The notes: generated by a model not told the origin, from the sequence alone. Numbered from the stretch's first letter, positions 52,097-61,626 are shown. The stretch: 64,000 bases of DNA from RI-43 sp033764725 (GCA_033764725.1 JANRIR010000084.1:62001-126000), one strand, 5' to 3'. Numbers and translations are program-made.

Positions 52097-53671
52097 ATGA
52101 CCACCAAGGAATCCAAAGACTTAGACGCCGCCGCACCGGTCGATCTCGCGCACGCGGCGCCGTTTCGTCTGGGCGCGGCGCAGGTTTCGCCAGCGACGCG
52201 CACGATCCAATTCCCCGACGGCGAGGCGATCCTGGAGCCGCGGGTCATGCAGGCGCTCGTGGCGCTGGCCCGCGCCGAGGGGGCGGTCGTCTCGCGCGAC
52301 GATCTCGTCGCGTCGTGCTGGGAAGGCCGCGCGATCAGCGAGGACGCGATCAACCGCGTCATCTCGAAGCTGCGCCGCCTGTCCGAGCGCGACGGCGGCG
52401 GCGCGTTCAAGATCGAAACCATCGCCCGCGTCGGCTACAGGCTGAAGGCCGGATGCGCTGCGCCGACCGCGGCGGCGACGGCCCAAACCTTGGAGGCGAC
52501 GCGTGCGCCCGATCGCCGCCGCCTGCTGATCTTTGGCGGCGCGGCCCTCGCCGCCTGCGGCGCTGCGGCGGCGGGCCTGATGCTCTGGCCGCGGTCGCGT
52601 CCGCACAGCGAGGCGCAGCTGCTGATCGATCAAGGGCTCGCCGCGATCCGCCTCAATCTGCCGGACCAGACCGCCCAGGCCGTCGCCTATCTGCGCGAGG
52701 CGACGACGCTTGCGCCGGACAACGCCGACGCCTGGAGCGCGCTCGGCTACGCCTACATCTCAAACCTACGCTTCACCCCGCGCGAGGAGCAGGCGGCGAT
52801 GCGCCAAAACGCCTTGGCCGCCTTCGAGCGCGCGCTCACCATCGCGCCCGACCATATCGAGGCGCATCTGGGGCTTGTGCTCGAGCGCAACCCCTATGGC
52901 CGCTGGGCGTTCGCCGAGAGCGTCTTGCGCGACGCCTTGCGCCGCGCGCCCGATCACCTCGGCGCCACGCGCGTGCTGTTTTCGTTGCTCAACGCCGTTG
53001 GGCGTCTGCGCGCGGCGGCGCCGGTCGGCGAACGCAGCGTCGCGCGCGATCCGATGGCGCCGTACCCGCGCATGCATCTGGCGATGACCTATTGGGGCAT
53101 AGGGCGCGTCGAAGAATCCTTGCGGATGATCGACGGCGCAGCGACCCGCTGGCCAGGGCATTTCGGCGTGTGGTTCACGCGCTTCTGGCTGTTGACCTAT
53201 AACGGCCAGGCGGCGCGCGCCGAGGCCATCGCACGCGACCGCTCCGGCTGGCCGGCGGACATCCCCGATTGGAATTTCGAAGCCTGCGCCGACACCGCGC
53301 GCGCGTTCGCCACAGGCGATCCGGCCGATCGAACGCGCGCGCTCGAGATCAATCGCGATTTGGCGACGCGCGGCGCCGGGTTCGCGCAGAACGCCATCAG
53401 CGTGCACGCCTCACTCGGCGCACTCGACGGCGCCTTCGAGGTGGCGGATGCGTATTTCTTCGGACGCGGCTTTCAGGTGGGCCCCTATCTGTTCAGTGCG
53501 CAGCAAGGCGCGATGCTGCAGGACGATCTGCGCCTCACCCATTTCCTGTTCATGCCCGCAACCGCCGCGATGCGGCGCGACCGGCGCTTCGAAGCGCTGG
53601 TCGAGGAAATCGGGCTCGCCGCCTATTGGCGCGACATGCGCGTCGCGCCGGATTATCGCGTCGTCCGCTGA
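52097..53671 (+). CDS. Membrane-bound winged-helix regulator with TPR domain (CadC-like)
   Basis: A 524-residue protein. Residues 25-118 form an OmpR/CadC-type winged helix (EPRVMQALVALARAEGAVVSRDDLV, then DAINRVISKLRRLSE). A membrane helix lies at about 143-164. The periplasmic part contains tetratricopeptide-like repeats (DNADAWSALGYAYIS and others). Such one-component regulators sense something outside the membrane and act directly on DNA. It may control the divergent UrcA gene. Its 3' end overlaps the convergent mutY gene by 19 bases. Confidence 0.88.
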   Translation: MTTKESKDLDAAAPVDLAHAAPFRLGAAQVSPATRTIQFPDGEAILEPRVMQALVALARAEGAVVSRDDLVASCWEGRAISEDAINRVISKLRRLSERDGGGAFKIETIARVGYRLKAGCAAPTAAATAQTLEATRAPDRRRLLIFGGAALAACGAAAAGLMLWPRSRPHSEAQLLIDQGLAAIRLNLPDQTAQAVAYLREATTLAPDNADAWSALGYAYISNLRFTPREEQAAMRQNALAAFERALTIAPDHIEAHLGLVLERNPYGRWAFAESVLRDALRRAPDHLGATRVLFSLLNAVGRLRAAAPVGERSVARDPMAPYPRMHLAMTYWGIGRVEESLRMIDGAATRWPGHFGVWFTRFWLLTYNGQAARAEAIARDRSGWPADIPDWNFEACADTARAFATGDPADRTRALEINRDLATRGAGFAQNAISVHASLGALDGAFEVADAYFFGRGFQVGPYLFSAQQGAMLQDDLRLTHFLFMPATAAMRRDRRFEALVEEIGLAAYWRDMRVAPDYRVVR

Positions 53672-54744
53672 GCCAGCGCGGCCGCCTTGCGAAACACAGT
53701 GGGCAGACCGGCGATGGCCGCGATCGGCGTCCACGCGCCATCCGCCGCACACGCGTCGTCGCGTAGCGCAAAAACACGCAGCTCCAGCGCGAAATGCGTG
53801 AAGATGTGGCGCACCGACCCGCACGCGCGCCAACGGCCTGCGGCCGGCGCTGCAGCCTGGACGTCTTCTTCGGCGAGGGGGCTGCCGCGCCACTCCGTCG
53901 TCGGCAGCGCCAGCATGCCGCCGAGCAGGCCTTTGTCTTCACGCCGCACCAGCAGCACCGCGCCGCCGCGTTCGAGCCAATAGGCTGCGCCGTAGCGCTG
54001 CGGTCTCTCGGCCTTGGCGCGCTTGAGCGGAAGCCGTCCCGGCGCGCCTGAGGCATGGCCGGCGCAGGCGTCGCGCCACGGGCAAACATCGCAGCGCGGA
54101 TTTTTCGGCGTGCACACGGTCGCGCCGAGGTCCATTAGCGCCTGCGCCCAATCGCCGGGCCGATCCGCGGTGATCAAGCGCCCCGCCAGGTCGCGCAGGA
54201 TCGGCTTGGCGTCCGGCAGCGGCGTCTCTACCGCGAACAGACGCGCCATCACCCGCTCGACATTGCCGTCGACCACGTTCGCCGGCTGGTCGTGCGCGAT
54301 CGCGGCGACCGCCGCGGCGGTGTAGGCTCCCACCCCCGGCAGGGCGCGCCAGCCGGCTTCGTCGCCGGGAAAGCCCTGCGTGGCGAGCGCCTGCGCCGCC
54401 GCATGCAGATTGCGCGCGCGCGAATAATAGCCAAGGCCGGCCCAGGCCTCGAGCACGGCCTCCCGCGGCGCCGCCGCCAGCGCCGCAACGGTCGGGAACC
54501 GGGCCAGGAAGCGCGCGAAATACGGCTGCACCGCCGCCACGGTCGTTTGCTGCAGCATCACCTCCGACAGCCACACGCGGTACGGATCGGGCCGTTCTCC
54601 ACAGGCGCGGCCATGGGGGGACACGCGCCAGGGCAGGTTTCTCCCCAGGCGATCGTACCAGGCGAGCAGGCTTGTCCTCAGCCTGTCCCGATCGGCGTGG
54701 GCGTTTTCCACAGGGGCGGCGATGGGGTCGGCGGCGGGAATCAT
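53653..54744 (-). CDS. mutY: Adenine DNA glycosylase
   Basis: A 363-residue base-excision enzyme that removes adenine opposite 8-oxoguanine. The catalytic helix-hairpin-helix region (LPGVGAYTAAAVAAIAHDQPANVVDGNVERVMAR) carries the catalytic Asp. The [4Fe-4S] cluster motif C-x6-C-x2-C-x5-C is CTPKNPRCDVCPWRDAC. The MutT-like C-terminal domain that recognises 8-oxoG is present (from about 235). The start faces the DciA-like gene, and the end overlaps the CadC-like gene by 19 bases. Confidence 0.96.
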   Translation of the reverse strand: MIPAADPIAAPVENAHADRDRLRTSLLAWYDRLGRNLPWRVSPHGRACGERPDPYRVWLSEVMLQQTTVAAVQPYFARFLARFPTVAALAAAPREAVLEAWAGLGYYSRARNLHAAAQALATQGFPGDEAGWRALPGVGAYTAAAVAAIAHDQPANVVDGNVERVMARLFAVETPLPDAKPILRDLAGRLITADRPGDWAQALMDLGATVCTPKNPRCDVCPWRDACAGHASGAPGRLPLKRAKAERPQRYGAAYWLERGGAVLLVRREDKGLLGGMLALPTTEWRGSPLAEEDVQAAAPAAGRWRACGSVRHIFTHFALELRVFALRDDACAADGAWTPIAAIAGLPTVFRKAAALAQRTTR

Positions 54745-54796
54745 CGCGCCGTTTTACCGCGCCTTAACCCCGGAAGGGGTCCGCTGGGTGCGTCCC

Positions 54797-55351
54797 ATGT
54801 CTTTGACCGATCGATTCCGGCCCGCGCCGCCCAGGCGCCGCAGCGCCGCCACCCCGCCCGACGCGGCCGAGGAGGCGCGCGCCCTGGCTGCTCTCGCCGC
54901 GCTGCGGGGCCGCGAGGCGCGCCGGCCGCCGCCGAAAGCCGCCATGAGCGCGATGGCGGTGCTGCGACCCCTGTTGAAGGGCGGCGCGCTGGGGTTGAAC
55001 GAGCTCAAGCGCCGCTGGCCGGAAATCGTCGGCGACAAGCTCGCCAAGGCCACGGCGCCGGAAAAACTCGCCGGCGGCGTGCTGACAGTACGCACGCCCG
55101 GCGCGATGGCCCCCTTCGTTCAGCACCAAATCCCGCTCATTCTCGACCGCTGCCGGCTGGCCGGCGCGGAGATCAAATCGGTCGCGCTGCTGCAGGCCGC
55201 GCCGCCGCCGCGGGCCAAGCCGACGGTGACCAAGCCGCGCGCGCTGACCCGGGAGGAGGAAGCCGCCCTCGCCGCCTCCGTCGCGGGGATCGAGGATGCA
55301 GCCCTGCGCCGCGCCCTGCTGCGGCTGGGGCGCGCGGTGAAGGCGCGCTAG
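54797..55351 (+). CDS. DUF721/DciA-family protein
   Basis: A 184-residue protein with an N-terminal disordered Arg/Pro/Ala-rich part (to about 60), a DUF721 domain (GLNELKRRWPEIVGDKLAKATAPEKLAGGVLTVRTPGAMAPFVQHQIPLIL) and a charged helical tail. DciA proteins load the replicative helicase DnaB onto DNA in most bacteria that lack DnaC. The ATG at 54797 is preferred, because a start at 54722 would overlap the mutY start. The DsbA-like and smc genes follow on the same strand. Confidence 0.85.
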   Translation: MSLTDRFRPAPPRRRSAATPPDAAEEARALAALAALRGREARRPPPKAAMSAMAVLRPLLKGGALGLNELKRRWPEIVGDKLAKATAPEKLAGGVLTVRTPGAMAPFVQHQIPLILDRCRLAGAEIKSVALLQAAPPPRAKPTVTKPRALTREEEAALAASVAGIEDAALRRALLRLGRAVKAR

Positions 55352-55406
55352 TGTCCGCGGCGGAATTTGGGTATTGGCGGCGGCGCAATCTTCGGAGCCG
55401 TCCTTC

Positions 55407-56051
55407 ATGCTTCTCACCCGCCGCTCTTCCCTGATCCTCGGCGCCGGCGCGCTTGTCGCGGCGTGCGGCGGTCAGGGCGGCGCCGGCGGCGGCGCGGCCA
55501 GCGCCGCCGACATGACCCTCGCCTCGGCCGCCGGCGCGAGTGCGCCCATTCTGATCGAGTACGCCTCGCTCACCTGCCCCCACTGCGCCGATTTCCACGC
55601 CGAAGCCTGGGAGCGGCTGAAGCAGAATTATATCGACCCGGGACGCATTCGGTTCGTGTACCGCGAATTCCCGACTGCGCCTGCGCCCGTCGCGGTCGCC
55701 GGATTCCAGGTGGCGCGCTGCGGCGGCGCGACGGTTGAGCAGTATTTCGACCGGCTCGGCGTGCTCTACGCCCAGCAGCGCCAGATCCTCTCCACCGGCT
55801 CCTATGACGGCGTGCGCGCCAAGCTGGTCGAGATCGGCCAGGCCGCTGGGCTGTCGGCGCAGGCCGTCGAGGCCTGCATCGCCGACGAGAGCGGCGCCCA
55901 GCGCATCCGCCAGGTCGTCGATGACGCCGTGGAGCGCTACAACGTCACCGGGACGCCGACCTTCGTGCTCAATGACGAGAAGCTCGAAATTGTCGGTCCG
56001 TTAACCTACGAGACGCTTTCGGCCGCGATCGACGCCAAACTCGGCGGTTGA
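55407..56051 (+). CDS. DsbA-like thioredoxin-fold lipoprotein
   Basis: A 214-residue protein with a signal peptide and lipobox LVAAC (Cys 20), then a Gly/Ala linker and a DsbA-like thioredoxin fold. The active site is CPHC (57-60), and the cis-Pro loop is TGTPTFVLN. It should catalyse disulfide formation or isomerisation in the periplasm while anchored to the membrane. It lies between the DciA-like gene and smc; this order recurs in alphaproteobacteria. Confidence 0.9.
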   Translation: MLLTRRSSLILGAGALVAACGGQGGAGGGAASAADMTLASAAGASAPILIEYASLTCPHCADFHAEAWERLKQNYIDPGRIRFVYREFPTAPAPVAVAGFQVARCGGATVEQYFDRLGVLYAQQRQILSTGSYDGVRAKLVEIGQAAGLSAQAVEACIADESGAQRIRQVVDDAVERYNVTGTPTFVLNDEKLEIVGPLTYETLSAAIDAKLGG

Positions 56052-56135
56052 ACCGGCTACCCGGCCTTAAGCCCGAGGCCCTAGTCTCGTCTCGCCCTTC
56101 GTCGCGCAGAACGCGCGCCTCGTGAGACTGACCGC

Positions 56136-59100
56136 GTGCACATCACAGAGCTGCGCCTCGCCGGCTTCAAATCCTTCGTCGATCCCGTGCGCGCGCCCAT
56201 CGAGGCGGGGCTGACGGGCGTCGTCGGCCCGAACGGCTGCGGCAAATCCAACCTCTTGGAAGCCGTGCGCTGGGCGATGGGCACGGCCTCCGCCAAGTCC
56301 ATGCGGGCCGACGACATGGACGATGTGATCTTCGCGGGCTCCGGCGGCCGCCCGGCGCGCGAGCATGCCGAGGTCACGCTCATCCTCGACGGCGCGCTCG
56401 GCAAGGCGCCGGCGCCGTTCCACAAGGACGACGTGCTGGAGGTCTCGCGCCGCATCCGGCGGGGCTTGGGCTCGACCTACCGGATCAATGGCCGCGAAGT
56501 CCGCGCCAAGGATGTGCAGCTCCTGTTCGCCGACGCCTCCACCGGCGCCAATTCGCCCGCGCTCGTGCGCCAGGGCCAGGTCAGCGAATTGATCGCCGCC
56601 AAGCCGGAAAACCGCCGCCGTATTCTTGAGGAGGCCGCAGGCATCGCCGGCCTGCATGCGCGCCGGCACGACGCCGATCTGAAATTGCGCGCGGCGGAAA
56701 CCAATTTGCGCCGGCTTGAAGAAATCATGGCCGAGATCGAGGCGCAGGCCGCGGGCTTGCGCCGCCAGGCCAAGCAGGCCGAACGCTACCGCACGCTGGC
56801 CCACGCCATTCGCGAGCACGAGGCGCTCTTGCTGCATCGCCGCTGGATGGCGGTGCGCCACGCCGCGGCGAGCGCGGAAGACGCTGTGCGCGCCGCCGAC
56901 CGCGACGCCGCACAGGCCGCGGTGCGCGTCAGCGAAGCCCAGCGCAACGCGGATGCCGCGCGCGACGCGCTTGGACCGTTGCGCGAAGAGGAAATGATCG
57001 CCGCCGCCGTGTTGCGCCGCCTCGAGGGCGTGCGCGTCGGGCTCGAACGCGACGTGGCTGACGCCGAAGCGGCGCTTGCGCGCCTGCGCGACGATCTTGC
57101 GCGCCTCGACGCCGATGAAGCGCGGGAGCGCTCAAGCGACGACGCCGCGCGCGACGCCATCACGCGTCTGGAGCGCGATCTCGGCGAAGAGACCGCAGGC
57201 GGCGCATCGGGCGGCGCCGATTTGGTCGCGCGCGCCGAAGACGAGGCGGAGGCCGCCGAAGCCGCGCGCGCCGCCGCCGAGGCCGCCTTCGAAACGTTGT
57301 CGCGCGACGCCGCAGCACAAGCCGCGCGCGCCGCCGCCATCGAAGCTGCGGTCGCCGCGGCGACCCGCGCGCTGACGCGGGCGAATGCGCGCCTCGCCGC
57401 CCTCGCCGAAGCGCGCGCAAACAGCCCCGATCGTGCTGCGCTCGCCGAAGCCGCTGCACGCGCCGCAGAGGCGCGCGCTACAACGCTTGCGGCGCGCGAC
57501 GCCGCACGCGCCGCGCTGTCCCAAGCCGAAGCCGCACTGAAAGATGCTGCAGCCCTGCACGACGGCGCCTTTAGCCGATTGCGCGACGCCGAACGCGCCG
57601 CCGAGCGCATCGTCGCGGAAGTGCGCGCGCTCGAACAAGTCTCCGCCGCCGGCGCCAAAGCGAAATTCCCCGCCGTGCTCGCCGACATCCAGGTCGAGAC
57701 TGGCTACGAACAAGCGCTCGCCGCCGCCTTGGGCGACGATCTGGAGGCGAGCCTCGACGCCAAGGCGCCGGCCTCGTGGCGCGGCGGCACGACGCCGGAT
57801 GTGATCTGGCCCGACGGCGTGGCGCCGTTGAACGCGCACGTGACCGCGCCGGCGCAATTGGCCGCGCGCCTGGCGCTGATCGGCGTCATCGAGGATGGTT
57901 CACGATATCAGAAACAATTGCAGCCGGGCATGCGGCTGGTGTCGCGCGCAGGCGCCTTGTGGCGCTGGGACGGCTTCATTCGTGCGCCCGACGCGCCATC
58001 TCCCGTGGCGGCGCGGCTGGAGCAGCGCAATCGCCTGAAAGCCTTGCGCGGCGCGGCGAAAAAGGCGGAAGCCGAAGCCGCCGCGCTGCGCGGTGCGTGG
58101 GATGAGGCTAAGGCCGCCCGCGCCCGCGCCGAAGACGCCGCGCGCCTCGCCCGCGCCGAGGCCCCGCAGCGCGGCGCCGACGCCGATCGCGCCGCCGCCG
58201 CCTGCGACGCGGCAGAGGCCGCGCTGCGCATCGCCGAGGAACGCGCTGCAGACTACGACGCGCAAGCCGCCGCCGCCGAAGCCGACCGCGCCGAAGCCGA
58301 ACGCGCGCTCAACGATGCGCAAGCGCAAAGCGCGCCGCCGGTCGACGAAGCCGCGCTCACTGCGGCGCGCGCCGCGATGGAGCGTGCGCGCGCAGACGCC
58401 AGCGACGCGCGCGCCAAGGCGCTGGGCCTGCGCCGCGATCGCGAAGCGCGCGCCGCACGCATCGCCGCCTGGACGCAGGAGATCGCCCAATGGCGCGACC
58501 GCGCCGGCGCAGCCCAGGCGCGCCTGCTCGATCTGGCGAAAGCGCGCGCCGCACTGGCCCAGCGCGCCAAAGAGGCCGCCGACGCGCCCGATGCGGCGCG
58601 CGGCAAGCTCGCCGCGCTGATGGACGACGCGGCGGATGCGGAGGCGCGGGTCAAGGCGGCCGGCGATCGTTTGGCGGAATCGGAAACCATCGACCGCGAG
58701 GCCGACGGCGCGCTGCGCGAGGCCGAGCGCATCCACGCCGCCGTGCGCGAGGCTCGCGCCGCCGCCGCCGCGCGCTTGAGCGCCGCACAAGAACGCCTCG
58801 CGCACGAGGAGGCCTATGCGCGCGAAACCGCCGGTCGCGAGCCGGAGGATCTGATCGGCCTTGCAGGCCCACTTGCCGTGTCGCCGCTGGCCTCGGGCGA
58901 CCTGCACGAGCTGGAGAAGAAGCTCGATCGCCTCAAGAAGGAGCGCGACGGCGCAGGCCCCGTCAATTTGCGCGCGGAAGAAGAGCTCGCCGAAGCGCAG
59001 GCGCGCCTCGACGAGATGACGCGTGAGAAAGCCGACGTCGAGGCGGCGGTGGCGAAGCTGCGGCGCGGCATCGGCCAGCTCAACGCCGAAGGCCGCGCGC

Positions 59101-59576
59101 GACTGCTCGAAGCGTTCGCCAAGGTGAATGCGAATTTCGCGATGCTGTTCGCCACTTTGTTCGAAGGCGGCGCGGCGGAATTGCGCCTCACCGAGAGCGA
59201 CGATCCGCTCGCCGCAGGTTTGGAGATTTTCGCGCAGCCGCCCGGCAAGAAGCTGTCGCATTTGTCGCTGATGAGCGGCGGCGAACAGGCGCTGACCGCC
59301 ACGGCGCTGATCTTCGCGGTGTTCCTGGCCAATCCCGCGCCGCTGTGCGTGCTCGACGAGGTCGACGCGCCGCTCGACGACGCCAATGTCGACCGCTTCT
59401 GCACGCTGCTCGACGAAATGCGCAAACGCAGCGACACGCGATTCATCGTGATCACGCACAATCCGGTGACGATGTCGCGCATGGACCGCCTCTACGGCGT
59501 GACCATGGCCGAGCCCGGCGTGTCGCAACTCGTCAGCGTCGATCTCGGTCGCGCGCGCCGGTTGGCGGCGATGTAG
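56136..59576 (+). CDS. smc: Chromosome segregation protein SMC
   Basis: A 1146-residue SMC ATPase that compacts and aligns sister chromosomes with ScpA and ScpB. Walker A GPNGCGKS is at 31-38, the signature LSLMSGGEQALTA near 1045 and Walker B VLDEVDAPLDDANV near 1070. Two long Ala/Arg/Glu-rich coiled coils surround the hinge at about 500-640. The GTG start at 56136 gives the usual N terminus HITELRLAGFKSF. The coils are extremely Ala-rich, as expected at this GC content. No scp genes are in the window. Confidence 0.96.
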   Translation: MHITELRLAGFKSFVDPVRAPIEAGLTGVVGPNGCGKSNLLEAVRWAMGTASAKSMRADDMDDVIFAGSGGRPAREHAEVTLILDGALGKAPAPFHKDDVLEVSRRIRRGLGSTYRINGREVRAKDVQLLFADASTGANSPALVRQGQVSELIAAKPENRRRILEEAAGIAGLHARRHDADLKLRAAETNLRRLEEIMAEIEAQAAGLRRQAKQAERYRTLAHAIREHEALLLHRRWMAVRHAAASAEDAVRAADRDAAQAAVRVSEAQRNADAARDALGPLREEEMIAAAVLRRLEGVRVGLERDVADAEAALARLRDDLARLDADEARERSSDDAARDAITRLERDLGEETAGGASGGADLVARAEDEAEAAEAARAAAEAAFETLSRDAAAQAARAAAIEAAVAAATRALTRANARLAALAEARANSPDRAALAEAAARAAEARATTLAARDAARAALSQAEAALKDAAALHDGAFSRLRDAERAAERIVAEVRALEQVSAAGAKAKFPAVLADIQVETGYEQALAAALGDDLEASLDAKAPASWRGGTTPDVIWPDGVAPLNAHVTAPAQLAARLALIGVIEDGSRYQKQLQPGMRLVSRAGALWRWDGFIRAPDAPSPVAARLEQRNRLKALRGAAKKAEAEAAALRGAWDEAKAARARAEDAARLARAEAPQRGADADRAAAACDAAEAALRIAEERAADYDAQAAAAEADRAEAERALNDAQAQSAPPVDEAALTAARAAMERARADASDARAKALGLRRDREARAARIAAWTQEIAQWRDRAGAAQARLLDLAKARAALAQRAKEAADAPDAARGKLAALMDDAADAEARVKAAGDRLAESETIDREADGALREAERIHAAVREARAAAAARLSAAQERLAHEEAYARETAGREPEDLIGLAGPLAVSPLASGDLHELEKKLDRLKKERDGAGPVNLRAEEELAEAQARLDEMTREKADVEAAVAKLRRGIGQLNAEGRARLLEAFAKVNANFAMLFATLFEGGAAELRLTESDDPLAAGLEIFAQPPGKKLSHLSLMSGGEQALTATALIFAVFLANPAPLCVLDEVDAPLDDANVDRFCTLLDEMRKRSDTRFIVITHNPVTMSRMDRLYGVTMAEPGVSQLVSVDLGRARRLAAM

Positions 59577-59620
59577 GCGCGCTGGTGGACGGACATGCGA
59601 TTGGGGCATAGGATTTCATG

Positions 59621-59848
59621 ATGACCGAGTTTCCTCGCATCACCCATGCGCCGGACGTGATGGGCGGCAAAGCCTGCATTCGCGGCATGCGCGTCACGGT
59701 GTCGATGATCGTTGGCCAGATCGCCGACGGCCGCACGATCGAGGCGCTGCTCGGCGACTATCCCTATCTGGAGCGTGAGGACGTACTGGAGGCCCTGCGC
59801 TACGCCGCGGCTCTGGCGGAAGAACGCGACGTCGCGCTCGCGCCTTGA
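59621..59848 (+). CDS. DUF433 antitoxin-like protein
   Basis: A 75-residue protein of the DUF433 family (VapB-like, with a small winged-helix-type fold): PRITHAPDVMGGKACIRGMRVTVSMIV is the family signature. Such proteins are usually paired with PIN-like toxins. Its stop overlaps the start of the following PIN-like gene (TTGA), so the two are made together. It lies between smc and the ATP synthase operon. Confidence 0.88.
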   Translation: MTEFPRITHAPDVMGGKACIRGMRVTVSMIVGQIADGRTIEALLGDYPYLEREDVLEALRYAAALAEERDVALAP

Positions 59849-60216
59849 AACTTCTGTTCGACATGAACCTTTCGCCGGGCTGGGCGATGGCGGCGAAAGC
59901 GACGGGCATTGGGGCCGCGCATTGGTCCGAGATCGGGCCCGCCAACGCCGCCGACCCAGTCATCCTCGCCTACGCATATCGCAACGGCTGCGTGCTGGTG
60001 ACCAATGCCCTCGACTTCAGCGCCATCCTGGCCGCCAGCGGCGGCGCCAGCCCAAGCGTCGTGCAACTTCGCGGCGGCGATCTGTCCCCGGATGCGCTCG
60101 GCGACGCGCTGTTTTCCGCCTTGGCGCGCTGCGCCGACGACCTGCACGCGGGCGCCATCGTTTCCGTTGATCGCCGCACCGCGCGGGTTCGCCGCTTGCC
60201 GATCGCAAAACCCTAG
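59845..60216 (+). CDS. PIN-like (DUF5615) toxin protein
   Basis: A 123-residue PIN-like protein starting with TTG that overlaps the antitoxin stop. MKLLFDMNLSPGW holds the first acidic residue of the nuclease site (D6), and CVLVTNALDFSAIL the second near residue 57. DUF5615 proteins are the usual partners of DUF433 antitoxins and are predicted RNases. The TTG start and overlap would keep toxin output low relative to antitoxin. A family C repeat starts at its stop codon. Confidence 0.85.
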   Translation: MKLLFDMNLSPGWAMAAKATGIGAAHWSEIGPANAADPVILAYAYRNGCVLVTNALDFSAILAASGGASPSVVQLRGGDLSPDALGDALFSALARCADDLHAGAIVSVDRRTARVRRLPIAKP

Positions 60217-60332
60217 AGCACGTTGCGAAGGAGCGGATACTGGTTCTTCGGTCAAAACGCGCTCTAAGCCCATGATTTGGAGCCTTTCTCATCCCATCAG
60301 ATCGATTCAATCTGATCGGGAAAGGCTCTAGG
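60214..60332. repeat. Two-hairpin dispersed repeat, family C, copy 2
   Basis: The first hairpin runs TAGAGC...GCTCTA (60214-60266), the second GGAGCCTTTC...GAAAGGCTCT (60279-60329), with a perfect inner stem CAGATCGATT/AATCTG around it. As in copy 1 it begins exactly at the stop codon of the upstream gene, which supplies the TAG. It lies between the toxin gene and atpI. Confidence 0.8.
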
Positions 60333-60486
60333 CTGCGCCGACGCCCGCGGCGGCTTGCCGCAACAGCCAACGTGCTGATTTTACACAAGTTACGCCGGAC
60401 GTCGCGGAATTGACGCGCCCGGGGGGCGCCTCTATGGTCCGCCCCGCGCGCGACGGGGGCAGCTTCGCCGTGCGTGCGACCGTTCC

Positions 60487-60834
60487 ATGGCCGAGCCCAA
60501 TCCGCCGCCGGACGCCGATCGCCTGGAGCGCCTGCGTCGCCGCGTCGACGAAGCCCGCGCCGGCGCCTCGGACGCCGCCTCCCCTCAAAGCCGCTCGGCC
60601 GCGTCGCTGGCCATGCGGTTCGGCGGGGAGTTCGGCGCGGCTGTTTTGGTCGGCGCGGGGATCGGTTTCGGGGCGGACCATTATCTCTCCACCGACCCGT
60701 GGGGGCTGATCATCGGCCTTGCGCTTGGGTTTGCGGCCGGCGTCGTCAATGTCGTGCGGACCGCGCAGGCCTATGCGAACGCCAATCCGGTCGATCCGGC
60801 GGCGCCGGCGATCAAGGACGACGACGAGGAGTAG
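60487..60834 (+). CDS. atpI: ATP synthase subunit I (AtpI)
   Basis: A 115-residue small membrane protein with two hydrophobic helices (about 45-65 and 70-92) and a charged start and tail. AtpI helps the c-ring assemble, or carries Mg. The region FGAAVLVGAGIGFGADHYLSTDPWGLI is typical of the alphaproteobacterial family. It is the first gene of the F0 operon and ends 6 bases before atpB. Confidence 0.92.
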   Translation: MAEPNPPPDADRLERLRRRVDEARAGASDAASPQSRSAASLAMRFGGEFGAAVLVGAGIGFGADHYLSTDPWGLIIGLALGFAAGVVNVVRTAQAYANANPVDPAAPAIKDDDEE

Positions 60835-60840
60835 GGCCAG

Positions 60841-61596
60841 GTGGCGAACGACCCGATGCACCAGTTCCAGATCGAACGTCTCGTGACGTTCGACATCGGC
60901 GGCGTGGATGCGTCCTTTTCCTATGCGTCGATGGCGATGGTGGCCGGCGCCGCACTGACGTCCTGGTTCATGGTGAGCGCGATGAAGCCGGCCTCGCTGG
61001 TGCCGGGCCGCGCGCAGCTCGCCGCGGAAACCGCCTATACCTTCATCGAGAGCATGGTGCGCGACGCCTCCGGCGAGGAAGGCGTCAAAAAGTTTTTCCC
61101 GTTCGTGTTCTCGCTGTTCATGTTCATCTTCATGGCGAACATGATCGGCATGTTCCCCTATTGGTTCACCGCGACGAGCCAGATCGTGATCACCGCGACG
61201 CTGGCGCTGCTGGTGTTCGGCACGGTGATCGTCGTCGGCTTTGCGAAGAACGGCCTCGGCTTCTTCAAGCTGTTCGCGCCGTCAGGCGTGCCCTGGTACA
61301 TTCTGTGGTTCGTGATCATCATCGAGGTGATCTCGTTCTTCTCGCGGCCGCTGTCGCATTCGGTTCGTCTCTGGGCGAACATTTTCGCCGGCCACGTTCT
61401 GCTCAAAGTGTTCGCCGGCTTCGTGCCGTCGATGGCGGAGGCCGGCGCTCTTGGCGTCGTCGGCTCGATCCTGCCGTTCGCGATGACCGTGGCGCTCTAT
61501 GCGCTCGAGTTTCTGGTGGCGGGGCTGCAGGCCTATGTGTTCGCCATCCTCACCTGCATTTATCTCAACGACGCCCTGCACCCGGGCCATCACTGA
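60841..61596 (+). CDS. atpB: ATP synthase F0 subunit a
   Basis: A 251-residue proton-channel subunit. GTG start with AGGGCC upstream. The helix VRLWANIFAGHVLLKVF carries the essential Arg that faces the c-ring, and ALEFLVAGLQAYVFAILTCIYLNDA is the conserved last helix. The N-terminal IERLVTFDIGG is typical of alphaproteobacteria. atpE follows after 30 bases. Confidence 0.96.
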   Translation: MANDPMHQFQIERLVTFDIGGVDASFSYASMAMVAGAALTSWFMVSAMKPASLVPGRAQLAAETAYTFIESMVRDASGEEGVKKFFPFVFSLFMFIFMANMIGMFPYWFTATSQIVITATLALLVFGTVIVVGFAKNGLGFFKLFAPSGVPWYILWFVIIIEVISFFSRPLSHSVRLWANIFAGHVLLKVFAGFVPSMAEAGALGVVGSILPFAMTVALYALEFLVAGLQAYVFAILTCIYLNDALHPGHH

Positions 61597-61626
61597 GTTC
61601 AATCGTCCAATTCAAGGAGCACCATC

